Of a stretch of 64,000 bases of DNA, positions 25,405-36,683 are shown piece after piece. This DNA is from Dipteronia dyeriana (taxonomy: Eukaryota > Streptophyta > Magnoliopsida > Sapindales > Sapindaceae). The stretch lies in the NCBI GenBank assembly GCA_032871835.1, contig CM065296.1, positions 118,926,146 to 118,990,145 of the forward strand, read 5' to 3'. A model generated the notes under the pieces. The model saw only the letters and a list, made by a program, of their open reading frames with translations. It was not told the DNA's origin and made no database searches. The position numbers and the translations under genes were made by a program. Every line of letters starts with the position of its first letter. Positions within the stretch are counted from its first letter, which is position 1.

Positions 25405-26021
25405 ATTTTTTATTTTATTTTATTTTTCTGAACTACTTTCAAAACACCAAGCACTTTTGTACGTTCAGGGTAATCACTAAACTGAAAAATAAATATGATT
25501 TTGAGAGTCTTAAATCGAAGCTTCTCTGTATATTTATAGAGAGAGAAATTGTGTTTAAGATTGAAACTTTCGGAACAAATATGATTTTGAAACAAATTTC
25601 CTCCATTCGAACGATGTGTGTGTTAATTTTTGGACGAATACCAATTTATAGGTTCCTTGAATGCCAAGTGGAAAAAGATCTTCCAAAGTTTAGGACCAGC
25701 TTAGTTGAGGAGAATATCCTCATTCATTTAGGGTGTGGGACTATTAGCTTTTGGGCCGGTTAGCTTTTTTTTTTCTTTGATATCTATTAATCCAAATTAT
25801 AATTTTTTTTTAAAGCTTTCTTCGTGATTTGAATCGTTGACCTAAGAGTTATTTTATCAATCTACCAATTAAGTTATACTCCTATCGACGGTAGGTTAAA
25901 AAATTAACTTCAATTTTCATGATTTTTAATCATTTCGTTTTATAATAAATCTCTTATGGATACGGTCCAAAAAAAAAAATTAAAATATTCCTGAATTGAC
26001 TAGAGAAACTCTTTATAAGAC
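25405..26021. other. 3' flank of GLOX, intergenic
   Basis: AT-rich, probably starting with the GLOX 3' UTR. An open frame at 25401-25763 has no recognisable features. Contains a SINE-like relic near 25816-25892. Confidence 0.5.
25816..25892 (-). mobile_element. tRNA-derived SINE relic (head region)
   Basis: On the minus strand the order TATAACTTAATTGGTAGATTG then, about 30 bases on, CGATTCAAATC resembles the A and B boxes of a tRNA-derived pol III promoter with correct spacing. The acceptor stem does not pair, so it is not a tRNA gene. No clear tail or target duplication. Confidence 0.4.
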
Positions 26022-26726
26022 TCAGTTTGGCATTGCTTCCCCAACTGATTTTGGGATCAAAAGTGATTCTGAACCTCAGACAGGGTATTTGGTAAAATCA
26101 TGGGGAAGTGCTTTTGGTCACTTTTAGTTTCTCCCAACTGAGTTTTTGAGAAGGTACAAATACATGCTTTTGGATTTTGGCTTCTGCTTTTAGAAAACGC
26201 GCTACAGTAATATTAAATAAAATGTTACTAACTTTCCAACTTTGTCCTTGCCCTTAACGAAATTTAACAAAAAAAAATGGGCTTATATTTTTGTACAAAA
26301 AAAACATGTTTCCATAATTAATTCAATAAAGTAAAATAAAAATTAAATAAAAAATAAAATTGAATAAAATAAAGAAATAAATAAATAAAGAAATAAAGAA
26401 ATAAAGAAATATGACTAATTAATTAAATAAAGTAGAATAAAAAATAGAGATAATTAATTCAATAAAGTACCATAATTATATAACACTTAACACTAAATGC
26501 AAATAAACAAAAATATATAAAGTATAGCAAATTAATACCATTTAGATGTATTTGTCCTTTTAGTAATTTTACACACTCACAACACTTTTTATATCAGTTT
26601 ACCAAACACATTGAAAATCAGTTTACCAAACACTCAGCTGATTCTTCCCACAGCAATTCCAAAAGTAATTCCCCTCACATCAATTTCAGAAGCACTTCTT
26701 CCTACAGCACAGCAATACCAAACTAA
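26022..26726. mobile_element. non-autonomous element with terminal inverted repeats
   Basis: The left end TCAGTTTGGCATTGCTTCC and the complement of the right end, TTAGTTTGGTATTGCTGTG, are inverted repeats. The sequence next to them, with AAGTGCTTTTGG and AGAAGCACTTCTTCC blocks, is also inverted. About 700 bases with an AT-rich core containing an AAATAAAG array (26380-26412). The target duplication is not clear, so the superfamily is left open. Confidence 0.6.
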
Positions 26727-27704
26727 ACCTAAATATATTAGATCCCAACAACAATCTCAAAAACACATATGATAATGGATTGCAGGTGCCAGGTAGTATA
26801 CTAGTAGCTGTTTTTCCGAACTTTTATGCATATTTATGTCTTCAGATGCCTTAGAAGATTTTAATTCATTTCACTTTTGATTAAAGCTGTCTATTATTCT
26901 TCAAAAAAAAAAGTTGCATCTTCAAAAAAAATATTTTTGAAATTCATTATTGAATATTGATTAAGACAAAGGCTATGTATTTCTAAATTTCATTGGTTTG
27001 TTTGTACTTTGTAGTTATAATCAATTTTCTAATAAGCACTAGACGCTAGTTGGACAGAGACCCGGTGCCTAGCGTCTAGATCGATTAGTCTGCAATTAAT
27101 CGGTTGGCGACTTTAGATCTATTTTTTTTATTTTTAAATTCAATCATAAACAAATTTCAATTATCAAATCCAAATAAAATTCTTTTCAAATCCACCAATG
27201 TCAAATTACCAATCATCAACCAATTCAAATCCACAAGTGAAATATTATAAAGAGAGTCATCAAGTGAAATATATACATAAACAAACTTGATTATTTCACA
27301 TGGGAAGATAATAATTATGCTGAAAGTGGGTTCATTTGTATCATGGATTCCTACTACCTTTCTCTCTCTCCCTCGTGTTACTTCGTCAGCACTGGCTTGT
27401 ACACGAATGATCTAATCAACAAAGCAAAAAAGTCCCAACAACAACCAAGAGGAGAACAACAGCACAACACTCTCTCTTTATCGTCGTCTCTCTTCATCTT
27501 CTTCTTTTAACTATTCTCTCTCTTTTAATCTTCTTTATCATATATGGTTTCAACGAACAAACACTCTCTATCTCCATCTCTCTTTATCTTCTTCGTTCAT
27601 TTTTTACCAATTAATCAAGTTTGGCCATTTCAACTCAGATTGCTGCCGACTAGCTGTATTGAGCCGATTAACTGGTTTGGACAGCAAATATCTTGAACAC
27701 CGGT
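26727..27704. other. intergenic DNA, no gene seen
   Basis: No supported reading frame. It holds an 11-base perfect inverted repeat CTAGACGCTAG/CTAGCGTCTAG (27039-27049, 27069-27079), a CT-rich stretch at 27360-27600 and a short reversed echo of CCGATTAACTGG near 27661. Confidence 0.5.
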
Positions 27705-28095
27705 TATAACATAAAATAATGAAATAATTAATAAACCTTATAACAACTACAAATCATCTATTATATCGTTTATGATGAAAATTTCAAATAATAGAGTTAA
27801 AAATATAATAGTTTATACCTTATTGACTATGATGTAATTTTTGTAGCTTTTTAACATTTGTGGCCATATTTTTTTAGTATCTTCCCAAGTTTTGCCGATT
27901 GTGTACAATTTTCAAATTCTCACAATTGACTTGTACGATGTCCGGTGTGACTCATATGGTAAAAAAATCAAGAATACCATCAAATTTGGGCTAATATTAG
28001 CAAACAATAATCAATTTTTATATAAAAATGTACTTTTAAAACTGAAAATTCATTAAATAAAGTTACCGACTACGGGATCCGAACGAAAAGCTGGA
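27705..28095. repeat. second copy of the GLOX upstream flank
   Basis: Matches 22960-23400 throughout (for example CAAATCATCTATTATAT, AAAATTTCAAATAAT, TTATTGACTATGATGTA and CGACTACGG near the end), with small indels. In the first copy this flank is followed within about 340 bases by the GLOX start; here 8.6 kb intervene, including the MULE and gypsy insertions. Confidence 0.75.
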
Positions 28096-28628
28096 CAATG
28101 AAAATGGTTTTTAATTATCTAATTATGATTAATTAATTGTATATAATTTAGGGCAATTACCAAATAGGTCTTGGATTTTTTTTTAAATTTCAAGTTGTTT
28201 GTAAATTTTACGAAATTGATCAAATTGGTCCTTACATTTTTCCCAAATGTCAAATTAGTCCCTCTAACTAAATTCTGTCAGTCAATTTTAACTGTGTAAG
28301 AGTAAAATTGTACTTTATTCCTAAACAATATAATAATGACATATGCACAAATTTTTAAACACATGTATATTTTTGTTTATTTCATTTTTGGGTTTTGATT
28401 TTTATATAATTTTGAAAACAATGCTTGTATGATATTAATAAAAAAAAACCAATTATATAAAAATAGTAAAAGATTAAACTAGAAATGAATGGTAACTTTG
28501 TTTATAAAATCATGGTATAATTGACATTGTCTTTTAAAAAAAATTAGATTTTTTTGGATAATTTTAATTAAAAAATATACAAATGGTGTTTCATTAATAC
28601 TATTTTTTGATTTTGTTGTAATTATAAT

Positions 28629-29504
28629 TGTTGACGTCGATTTTTGGATTATGCCAAAAAAACCAACAAGAATTGGATTTCGGCTATTGAATTAAAGAGA
28701 AAGAGATGCAGAGAGAGTAACAAAGACAAGTTTTACGTGGTAAAACTCCGATGGCCGGAGAAACATCCACGGGTGATTGAAGGATCAACCAAGCCAAGAT
28801 CCACTAAGAGAATAAGATGTTTACAAGCTCTCGATCTCTCTTTTTTCTCTCTGTAATTACTATAATTGTTGTATGCTATATTGCCTATATCTTTTCTAGA
28901 CGAGATTATGGATCTATTTATATGTTTATAGAACCCTAATCTGCCTTGTACAAGTAATACAGGATCTTTGTATTTAATTGTGATTCGGTTACTTTCTTGA
29001 GGTCGATTTGTCTTCTTTCCTGTTTCGGAGTCTCTTATGGAAATCGAGCGAGATTCTAATTGTGCAGTTCAATTTGGACTTGTTTCCTTATAAGAATGTA
29101 GCATTTGCAAAGAAATCAAGTTATTTCTTGATTGGGGACTCTTCTAATTTAATGCTCTATTTTATTTGGGATTTCTTCTTGATGGATATCGTCATGTATT
29201 TAATGACTTAATCCGTATGAAATAAGCATCAAACTCTTACTCAAGTCGTATTTATTCCCGAGTAAGAGTAATTCCTGATGGTCCAGAGTAGCACCGTTTG
29301 AGCCCGAGTAGAAGCGTTGTTTAACCAGTCCCTAGTGCTGTTAACTGATCCCGAGTAGGTTTTATTCAATATGTGCTTACTCGGGCTTTCTTCTCTTTAA
29401 TGATGTCTTATAGGATATTTCCCGAATGCATATTTGGGCGTCCACCTGACTATTTTTTTCTTCCTGTCAATGACGTGTATGCTTGGTAAAATTTACATAC
29501 GACA
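28629..29504 (-). repeat. 3' LTR of the Tat-type element
   Basis: TGTTGACG..ACGACA, 876 bases. Aligned by eye to the 5' LTR it shows about 31 substitutions and no net length change (about 96.5% identity), many of them C/T or G/A transitions as expected of methylated DNA. Confidence 0.93.
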
Positions 29505-29518
29505 ATACCCCTTTAAAA
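29505..29518 (-). promoter_or_regulatory. polypurine tract of the Tat-type element
   Basis: On the minus strand TTTTAAAGGGGTAT sits directly before the 3' LTR, the position and composition of a plus-strand priming tract. Confidence 0.75.
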
Positions 29519-30387
29519 TATTTAGGTTCAGCTGTACTCAGTTTAAAGAGGTGTGCAACTGGAATGGTTTTAGGTCTGATTGAGGTTGTTGCTGACGCTA
29601 ATTTAGATAAAGTGTCTGCCTTTTCATTTTCTTCTCTAGGGATCTGAGCGATCTTGTATTCTTTAAATTTATGGAGGGGCTGTTTTGTGATGTCACGGTA
29701 GGCAATCATTCCTTCATCTTTGGCCTGGTATTCGTCCATAACCTGGTTGACAACTGCCTGTGAGTCGCTGAATATCTTAACTTCATCTGCCTCAAGATCT
29801 ATGCAGACTCTGAGTCCAGCTAACAATGCCTCGTATTCGACTTGATTATTGGTTGCTTTGAAATCAAATCTCATGGCACATTCAACATCATCTCCTTCTG
29901 AGGTGTCAACTACGATCCCTACCACGCTGCCATGAGTGTTTGAAGAACCATCAACATATAGTTTCCATGGGAAACTTTTATCCAACAGTCTTTTTGCTTC
30001 CAGGTTTGGTTCTGTGAACTCGGCTATGAAGTCTGCCACCGCTTGTCCTTTGAGGAAGGTTCTGGGGACATAATGAATATCGAGTTCACTTAACTCGATT
30101 GCCCATTTAGTAAGTCTTCCTGATATCTCTGGCTTTTGTAAGATTTACCTTAATGGGCAATTGGTGAGAACCTGGATCGTATGGGCCTGAAATTATGGTC
30201 TCAGCTTTTTTGCTGCTGAAACCAATGCTAAGGCTATCTTCTCTATCTGTGAGTACCTGGTCTCGGCCGGTACGAGTGCCTTACTAGTATAATACACTGG
30301 TTTTTGCACTCCATCTTCTGTTCTGACTAAGACTGAACTTGCAGCAAGCTCGGTTATTGACAGATACAGCTGAAGTATTTCCCCTTT
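29519..30387 (-). pseudogene. RNase H region: degenerate Ty3 RNase H plus archaeal-type RNase H
   Basis: From 30387 to about 30040 the Ty3 RNase H is readable (KPVYYTSKALVPAETRYSQI, then CPLR and WAIELSELDI) but has stops near 30190 and 30150. From 30039 the second RNase H is open for 190 codons, with KLYVDGSS, ATNNQVEYEALLAGL, SDSQAVVNQV and IPREENEKADTLSKLA. This duplicated, archaeal-type domain marks the Tat lineage. It ends within about 20 codons of the polypurine tract, where integrase would be expected. Confidence 0.85.
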
Positions 30388-32077
30388 TTACGGTTTTGAG
30401 AGGATAGGAGCTTGCCCCAAGTACTCTTTTATTTTTAAGAATGCCTGCTCACACTCTTTATTCCACTCCAGGCCTTTCCTTTTTTTGATTATCTTGAAGA
30501 AAGGTGTGCACCTGTCTGTAGCCCTTGAGATGATTCTTCCCAAGGATGCTAAACACCCTGTTAAGCGCTGTACCTCTTTCAATGTTTTAGGTGAGGTCAT
30601 TTCTTGCAAAGCCTGGATCTTCTCGGGATTAACTTCGATTCCTCTTTGATGGACTTGAAAACCCAAGAATCTTCCCGAATGGACTCCGAATAAACATTTG
30701 TTTGGGTTTAATTTCATCTGGTATCTTCTCAAAACATCAAATGTCTCTCGGAGATTACGGGCATGCTCATCTGCTGAGACGCTTTTAGTCAGCATGTCAT
30801 CAATGTACACTTCCATGTTCCTTCCTATTTGCCGAGTGAATATTTTGTTAACCAACATTTGGTACGTAGCTCCTGTATTTTTTAAACCGAAGGGCATTAC
30901 TGTGTAGCAATATAAACCCTGATCCGTTGTGAAAGCTGTTTTTTCTTTATTAGCTTTGTTCATCCGGATCTGATTATATCCTGAGTAAGCATCCATGAAG
31001 CTGAGTAATTCGTGACCTGCTGTGGCATCCACCAGCTGATCTATCCTTTGGACATGTCTTGTTTAGATCCGTGAAATCTATGCACATTCTCCATTATCCA
31101 TTTTTCTTCTGGACGAGGACTACATTGGGGACCCACTGAGGGTAGCTGACTTCTCTGATTGATCCAGTCGCTAGTAACTTTTCCACCTCTTTTTTTATTG
31201 CTTGACTTCTTTCAGGATTGAACGATCTTCTCTTTTGTATTACAGGTTTTGCATTCGGGCTTACTGCGAGGTGGTGGGATATTACTCGGGCATCTATCCC
31301 GATCATATCTTCGTGACTCCAGGTGAATACATCTTTGTATTCTCTAAGCAGATTGGTTAAGTCTTGCTTGACTTTTCCATCCAAGTTGGCCCCTATCTTG
31401 ATTTTCTTGTCCGGTTTGTCTTCTTCAAGTACCACTTCAACCAATTCTGTTTTGTATTCATTTGAGCCCTCCTTTGGATCCAGATCGAATGACAAGGATT
31501 TTTTACACTGATTTGGCTGCATTATGGTGCACACTTGTTCAACATCATGCTTGTCTCTGTATACTGATAGATTTGCTCTTCGGACCATCTCTTGGGATCC
31601 CTTGACTATCCCAACCCCTTGTTCTGTTGGGAACTTGATCATTAATGTATAAGTGGTCGTCACGACCCTTGTTTTATTCAGGAATGACCAGCCCAGTAAT
31701 GCATTATACGGCCAATTATCCAAGTCAACTACCACGAAATCGAGCAGGACAGTCCTCTGGCATGGTGCCGTTCCGATCTTCACAGGTAGTTTTACCGTCC
31801 CTAGTGACCTAACCTCTATTCCCCAAAATCCTCTTAATGGAGTATGGAAAGGTTGTAAATCTTTTCGGTCTAGTCGTAGCTGGTCGTATACGGTCACGCT
31901 TAGGATGTTTGCTGAGCTCCCATTATCTATTAAAATTCTCCGAACTTCCCTATGGCCAATCCGGGCACTTATAACCAAAGCGTCATTAGGTCGAACATCG
32001 ACGCCATGGGAATCTGCCTCTGTAAAGACTATTGGGTCCCATCCTTCCTTTACCCTTTTCGGGTCTGGTTCAACCAA
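30388..32077 (-). pseudogene. protease and reverse transcriptase of the Tat-type element
   Basis: Two open segments. The one at 32077-31094 has the aspartic protease block LIDNGSSANIL at about residue 50 and the start of reverse transcriptase (SIREVSYPQWVPNVVLVQKK). The one at 31032-30388 has FMDAYSGYNQIRM, VMPFGLKNTGATYQ and the catalytic VYIDDML. They are separated by a break around 31090-31035, where an R-ICVDFTDLN-type block is frameshifted. Function needs both segments in one frame, which this copy lacks. Confidence 0.88.
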
Positions 32078-32296
32078 GTTTACGTCTAAGTTATTCCTTG
32101 CTTCTACTGCTTCTCTGATTTCCTAAGTTCGTTCTCGGTTGCTTCTCCCAGTAGAAGGTCCTCCGAAAATTGTATGTATTACTTGATTGGCTTCGGGGCT
32201 GGTTCTTTGGTTTTGACTAGGGTTGTGATCAACCTTGACTTTCTTGGTTTCTGGTCTCTCATCTTTTTTCAAGATTACATCCCGCATGTGCCCTTC

Positions 32297-33878
32297 TCAA
32301 ATAAGAGTCTCTATGTAATCTATGAGCTGAAAACACTTTGAAGTCTCATGTCCGATTTCTTTATGAAACCTGCAATACTTGGTTATATCTCTCCGGACGA
32401 ACTGTGATTGTCGCCGCGGTTCTTGCACCATATTATTTTCTTCCAAGATAGCTAGAATTTCTTCTTGTTTCTTCCGAAGAGGGGTGTAATTGGTATATCT
32501 GCCTTGGTATTTCTCTGTGGACCGTTCGGCGTTGAGCCCATTACCCTCATCCTTGTTTTTCTCCTTGTTGTTCCCTTTCCGTTTTTCCTTTTGATTATGC
32601 CTCTTGGATTCGGTATTCTTCTGTTCGGGCTTTCCTCCATGCATATTGCTTCCTCTTGTAGCTAACTCTTCTTCCTCGGCCAGAGCGTATTCTCCCGCCA
32701 TATCCATCATGTCGGCACACCTAGTCAGTCGTGCTCTTCTCAAATCGAAGGATAGTCGTTCATTCTACAAGTTATTGGTGAAGGCAGCAATAATTGCTTC
32801 ATCATTAGCGCTGCCAATTTCTGATACTACTTGGCCGAACCGGCCCAAGTATTTTTTAATGACTCGTCCTTCCCCTGTTTTATTTGAGAGAGGTAGGCCA
32901 CCGACTTCTTTCTGTGAACGTTGCTCAGGAATTGCCTTGAGAAGCTCCTGCTCAACTCGCTAAAATTTTCGATGCTTGCCGGGGGTAGTCTTCCGAACCA
33001 TCTTGAGCCTGTGTCCCCCAGTGTTTGTGAAATGTTGAGACACAATAGGGGGTCAATACGGGCATATTGAGCCATGGCACATTTATAGCGTCTAACGTGC
33101 TCCTTTGGATCTGTATCTTTTTTGAATTGCTCCACATGCGGCATCCTGAATCTTTCTGGGAAAGGGGTTCGCAAAATCTCCCTGGTGAATGGGCTGTCGG
33201 AGCCATCGTCGGATAGATCGTTACAGTCGTAACGTCTGACTAGTGCCTCCATCCGTCGCCTGTTATTCTCTACTTCTTGAGTTAGGCTCTGGATTTTGAC
33301 ATCTTTGTCCCCCACCGGGATTCCTTGATGGTTGAACCGTTGGGTAACTGTCATTCTTTCCTCAGACTCTTCACTCTGATGCCGGAACTCTCGTGTGACT
33401 CCATGATGACGTTTACGATGGTGTTGATCACTGTCTTCTGATGATGACGGTCCTTTACACCGATCTTATTTACGATGTCTGGCACGTATTGTGTGATTGC
33501 GATCCAACCTCTAGTGATTTTCCTCTTCTAGTGTTTTCTATCCGGCTGGATTGATCGGGGAAGAGTTCCTCCTAGTTTCTGGTATAGTTATTCCTGGCCC
33601 CACCACCATCGAACGGAGCCTTGCGGGTGGAGGATTGGGAGTATGTGCTCCTGCGGCCAGTAGATCAATCTCTTCCCTTGCTGCGTCCGCACCAATTGCT
33701 GCAGGGCCTCTTGGAAACACAGCGTAAGATCTCTGCTGGTTAGAGGAACTTGCTGGATCCCCGCCAGGTGCACAGGCTGGTTTTCTGTGTTTGCTGCAGG
33801 ATCTTGTGACGTATTGCCAATATGGAAATCACCTGGTGATTTTTGGTCATTCCCTGAACTACTTCTGCTTCCTGCCAT
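32297..33878 (-). pseudogene. gag of the Tat-type element, broken
   Basis: Pieces in order: start MAGSRSSSGNDQ (33878), a break around 33590-33355, the central retrotransposon gag domain (33354-32827) with PFPERFRMP and RWFGRLPPASIENFSEL, and the C-terminal part (32743-32297) with a zinc-knuckle-like YCRFHKEIGHETSKCFQL. Frames differ between pieces. Confidence 0.85.
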
Positions 33879-33907
33879 TGCTTTTTAACAAGTTCGGAGG
33901 TTCGACC

Positions 33908-33925
33908 TCTTCTTCTAGCGCCAAT
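33908..33925 (-). promoter_or_regulatory. putative primer-binding site of the Tat-type element
   Basis: On the minus strand ATTGGCGCTAGAAGAAGA follows the 5' LTR directly. The TGGCGC start is common among plant gypsy primer sites; I do not assign the tRNA. The same bases lie beside the LTR at 770. Confidence 0.55.
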
Positions 33926-34801
33926 TGTTAACGTCGATTTTTGGATTATGCCAAAAAAACCAACAAGAATTGGATTTCGGCTATTGAATTAAAGAGAAAG
34001 AGATGCAGAGAGAGTAACAAATACAAGTTTTACATGGTAAAACTCTGATGGCCGGAGAAACATCCACAGGTGGTTGAAGGATCAACCAAGTCAAAATCCA
34101 CTAAGAGAATAAGATGTTTACAAGCTCTCGATCTATCTTTTTTCTCTCTGTATTTACTATAATTTGTGTATGCTATATTGCCTATATCTTTTCTGGACGA
34201 GATTATGGGTCTATTTATATGTTTATAGAACCCTAATCTACCTTGTACAAGTAATACAAAATCTTTGTATTTAATTGTGATTCGGTTACTTTCTTGAGGT
34301 CGATTTGTCTTCTTTCCTGTTTCGGAGTCTCTTATGGAAATCGAGCGAGATTCTAGTTGTGCAGTTCAATTTGGACTTGTTTCTTTATAAGAATGTAGCA
34401 TTTGCAAAGAAATCAAGTTATTTCTTGATTGGGGACTCTTCTAATTTAATGCTCTATTTTATTTGGGATTCCTTCTTGATGGATATCGTCGCGTATTTAA
34501 TGACTTAATCCGTATGAAATAAGCATCAAACTCTTACTCGAGTCGTATTTATTCCCGAGTAAGAGTAATTCCTGATGGTCTCGAGTAGCACCGTTTGAGA
34601 CCGAGTAGAAGCGTTGTTTAACCAGTCCCGAGTGCTGTTAACTGATCCCGAGTAGGTTTTATTCAATATGTGCTTACTCGGGCCTTCTTCTCTTTAATGA
34701 TGCCTTATAGGATATTTCCCGAATGCATATTTGGGCGTCCACCTGGCTATTTTTTCCTTCCTGTCAATGACGTGTATGCTTGGTAAAATTTACATACGAC
34801 A
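33926..34801 (-). repeat. 5' LTR of the Tat-type element
   Basis: TGTTAACG..ACGACA, 876 bases, partner of the LTR at 28629. Contains TTTTACATGGTAAAAC where the partner keeps TTTTACGTGGTAAAAC, a CG-to-CA change. Confidence 0.93.
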
Positions 34802-35075
34802 ATAATGGTGAATTTAATACATAAAAAACAAAATAACTTTAATAATATGACAAATAAATGATATTTACATACTTTAACTAAAATTGTTAAAGTCGATTGT
34901 TATATTTAATATCGTTAAATCGTTAGAGAGACTAATTTGGTTACTTCTAAAAAAAGAGGGACTAATTTGACACTTGAAAAAATATGAGGACCAATTTGAT
35001 CACTTTTAAAAAAATCACAAACAACTTAGAATTTAAAAAAATTCAAGACCTAATTGATAATTACTTTATAATTTA

Positions 35076-36066
35076 AAGAATCTATAAGCATATCAGTACA
35101 TGAAAGGTGAAAAGAATCTTTAAGCATATCAATACAAAATTGAAAAGAATCAATACGCATATCATTGTATAGTTAAAGCTGTCTTTTATTTCTCTCTATG
35201 TAAGTATTCTTTAGCAATAGCAGGGATTACAGTTCCTGTTGGTTACCAATTTGAAACCACCAAAAAAAAAAATCTATCTCATATATATAAACTTGTACTG
35301 TTAGGTTAAAATATGTAATATATTGTTGGAGGATTTATAACAAGACTACAAGAGTTGTCGGTTTAGTTGGGATGTCCCAACCAATACACCTCCTGATTTC
35401 GATCATCAATAACCTTATCTAAAAAAAGGTTACACCTACCACTAGCCATTTTCAGAGTTAAATATTTATAGCTTTGGCAAATGGTAAATTTAAGAATTCA
35501 CATGGAGTCTATCAGACTGCTTAAATAGGTAAACGTACAAAATTATTATCTTATATTCATATAAATATCTCTTTTAAAAATAATTTACAATTAATCAAAT
35601 ACTGAAATACATCTAAATCAATATATAAATCACTCAGAATTACAAGTTGGAATCAACATTAATATTAGTGTATTGTACATCGTGATTCATGAAGATAAAA
35701 TTAATCAAATGTGAAAAGATACGGAGCTGTGTATATACATACACGATACATACGATGGAAAAATAATTAAATTTGCTTGGCAAATGATCTCGATTATCTT
35801 ATTTTTATGGCCATGCATTATTGATCATATAAGTTTTTAGCCAAACGTATCCGATCCATAATTGATAGATAATAAATAGTCGTACTAAAAATGACTCAAA
35901 TCTTAATAATACATTACTAAAATTTACACAAATACATAGATTTTAAATCTACCTATGGGATAATGTATAGGTAAGAAACTTTATTTGTAAAGTTATATGA
36001 ATTACAAATGTCAAAGATATGCAAAAAGGTTACAAATTGCAAATTGATTTTAAGTTGTCAAATAGA

Positions 36067-36097
<31 letters not shown>

Positions 36098-36563
36098 ATA
36101 AAGTAGGATGGCATTTTTAACGAATATAGACTGACGAAAAACTATGACAAAAATGTTCAACTTATTGAGATTGAATTGTCATCCGAAATGGTTCTTCATA
36201 AACCTAATTATTCCCCACACCCAACATACCATAATATAAAAATGAAATTTAATAATTTAGTATTTACAATCTTTAAATAATTTTGGTATTTTAAAGGTTT
36301 TAAAAGAGTAAATTATTAATTTCAAACTTTTATGTCAATTTTGAGAAATAGATAGGTGTATCCAGAACAATTTTGGGTGTCAATAGATCTGTCAATTACT
36401 TAAATTTTTCATCTTGATAAATTCGAGATTTATTTTCTAGTCAATTGGATTTAAAGATAAAGCGAACTCACAATGACTTAAATTTTCCATTTTTATACAT
36501 TTCAATATATTTTTTCCAATTTCAGTATATTTAGGAGGGTTGATAGAGTCCGTTCTCTTTTTC
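35076..36563. other. intergenic DNA upstream of the GLOX pseudogene, partly duplicated
   Basis: No gene. The part 35310-35960 has a diverged copy at about 37780-39850 (blocks such as AAAATTATTATCTTATATTC, AGTTAATCAAATACT-like and AATACATTACTA). A TA microsatellite lies at 36069-36091. The region from about 36340 to 36563 leads into the duplicated GLOX promoter. Confidence 0.6.
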
Positions 36564-36683
36564 TATTTAAACATGAAATTCCCATGCAGAATCAGAATCC
36601 AAATATGAGATACTGATACATATACTAAAAAAAAAAAATCTTATTTCAACGATCGAGATCTAGCCCTCACACATTCAACAAGA

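Larger units (their letters stand above)
28629..34801 (-). mobile_element. Tat-type Ty3/gypsy retrotransposon lacking integrase
   Basis: Complete insertion of 6173 bases with two 876-base LTRs and a perfect 5-bp target duplication ATAAT (28624-28628, 34802-34806). On the minus strand it encodes gag, protease, reverse transcriptase, Ty3-type RNase H and a second, archaeal-type RNase H typical of the Tat lineage, then runs straight into the polypurine tract and 3' LTR. No HHCC zinc-binding motif or D,D35E integrase core exists anywhere inside. Frames carry stops and shifts, so it is not autonomous. Confidence 0.92.
28151..35066. mobile_element. Mutator-type MITE interrupted by a gypsy element
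   Basis: The terminal inverted repeats are long (over 100 bases): the left starts GGGCAATTACCAAATAGGTC, the complement of the right starts AAGTAATTATCAATTAGGTC, and both continue with matching CAAATTGGTCCT and CAAATTAGTCCCTCT blocks. A perfect 9-bp duplication TATAATTTA (28142-28150, 35067-35075) is the Mutator signature. Without the gypsy element it is 738 bases, with no transposase. Confidence 0.88.

Noticed and set aside
25401..25763. 120-codon frame just after the GLOX stop
   Set aside because: AT-rich composition, no motif, starts inside the GLOX stop region; more likely 3' UTR and flank.
31653..32126. 157-codon plus-strand frame
   Set aside because: It is the antisense shadow of the protease/reverse transcriptase frame of the Tat element, which carries clear motifs.
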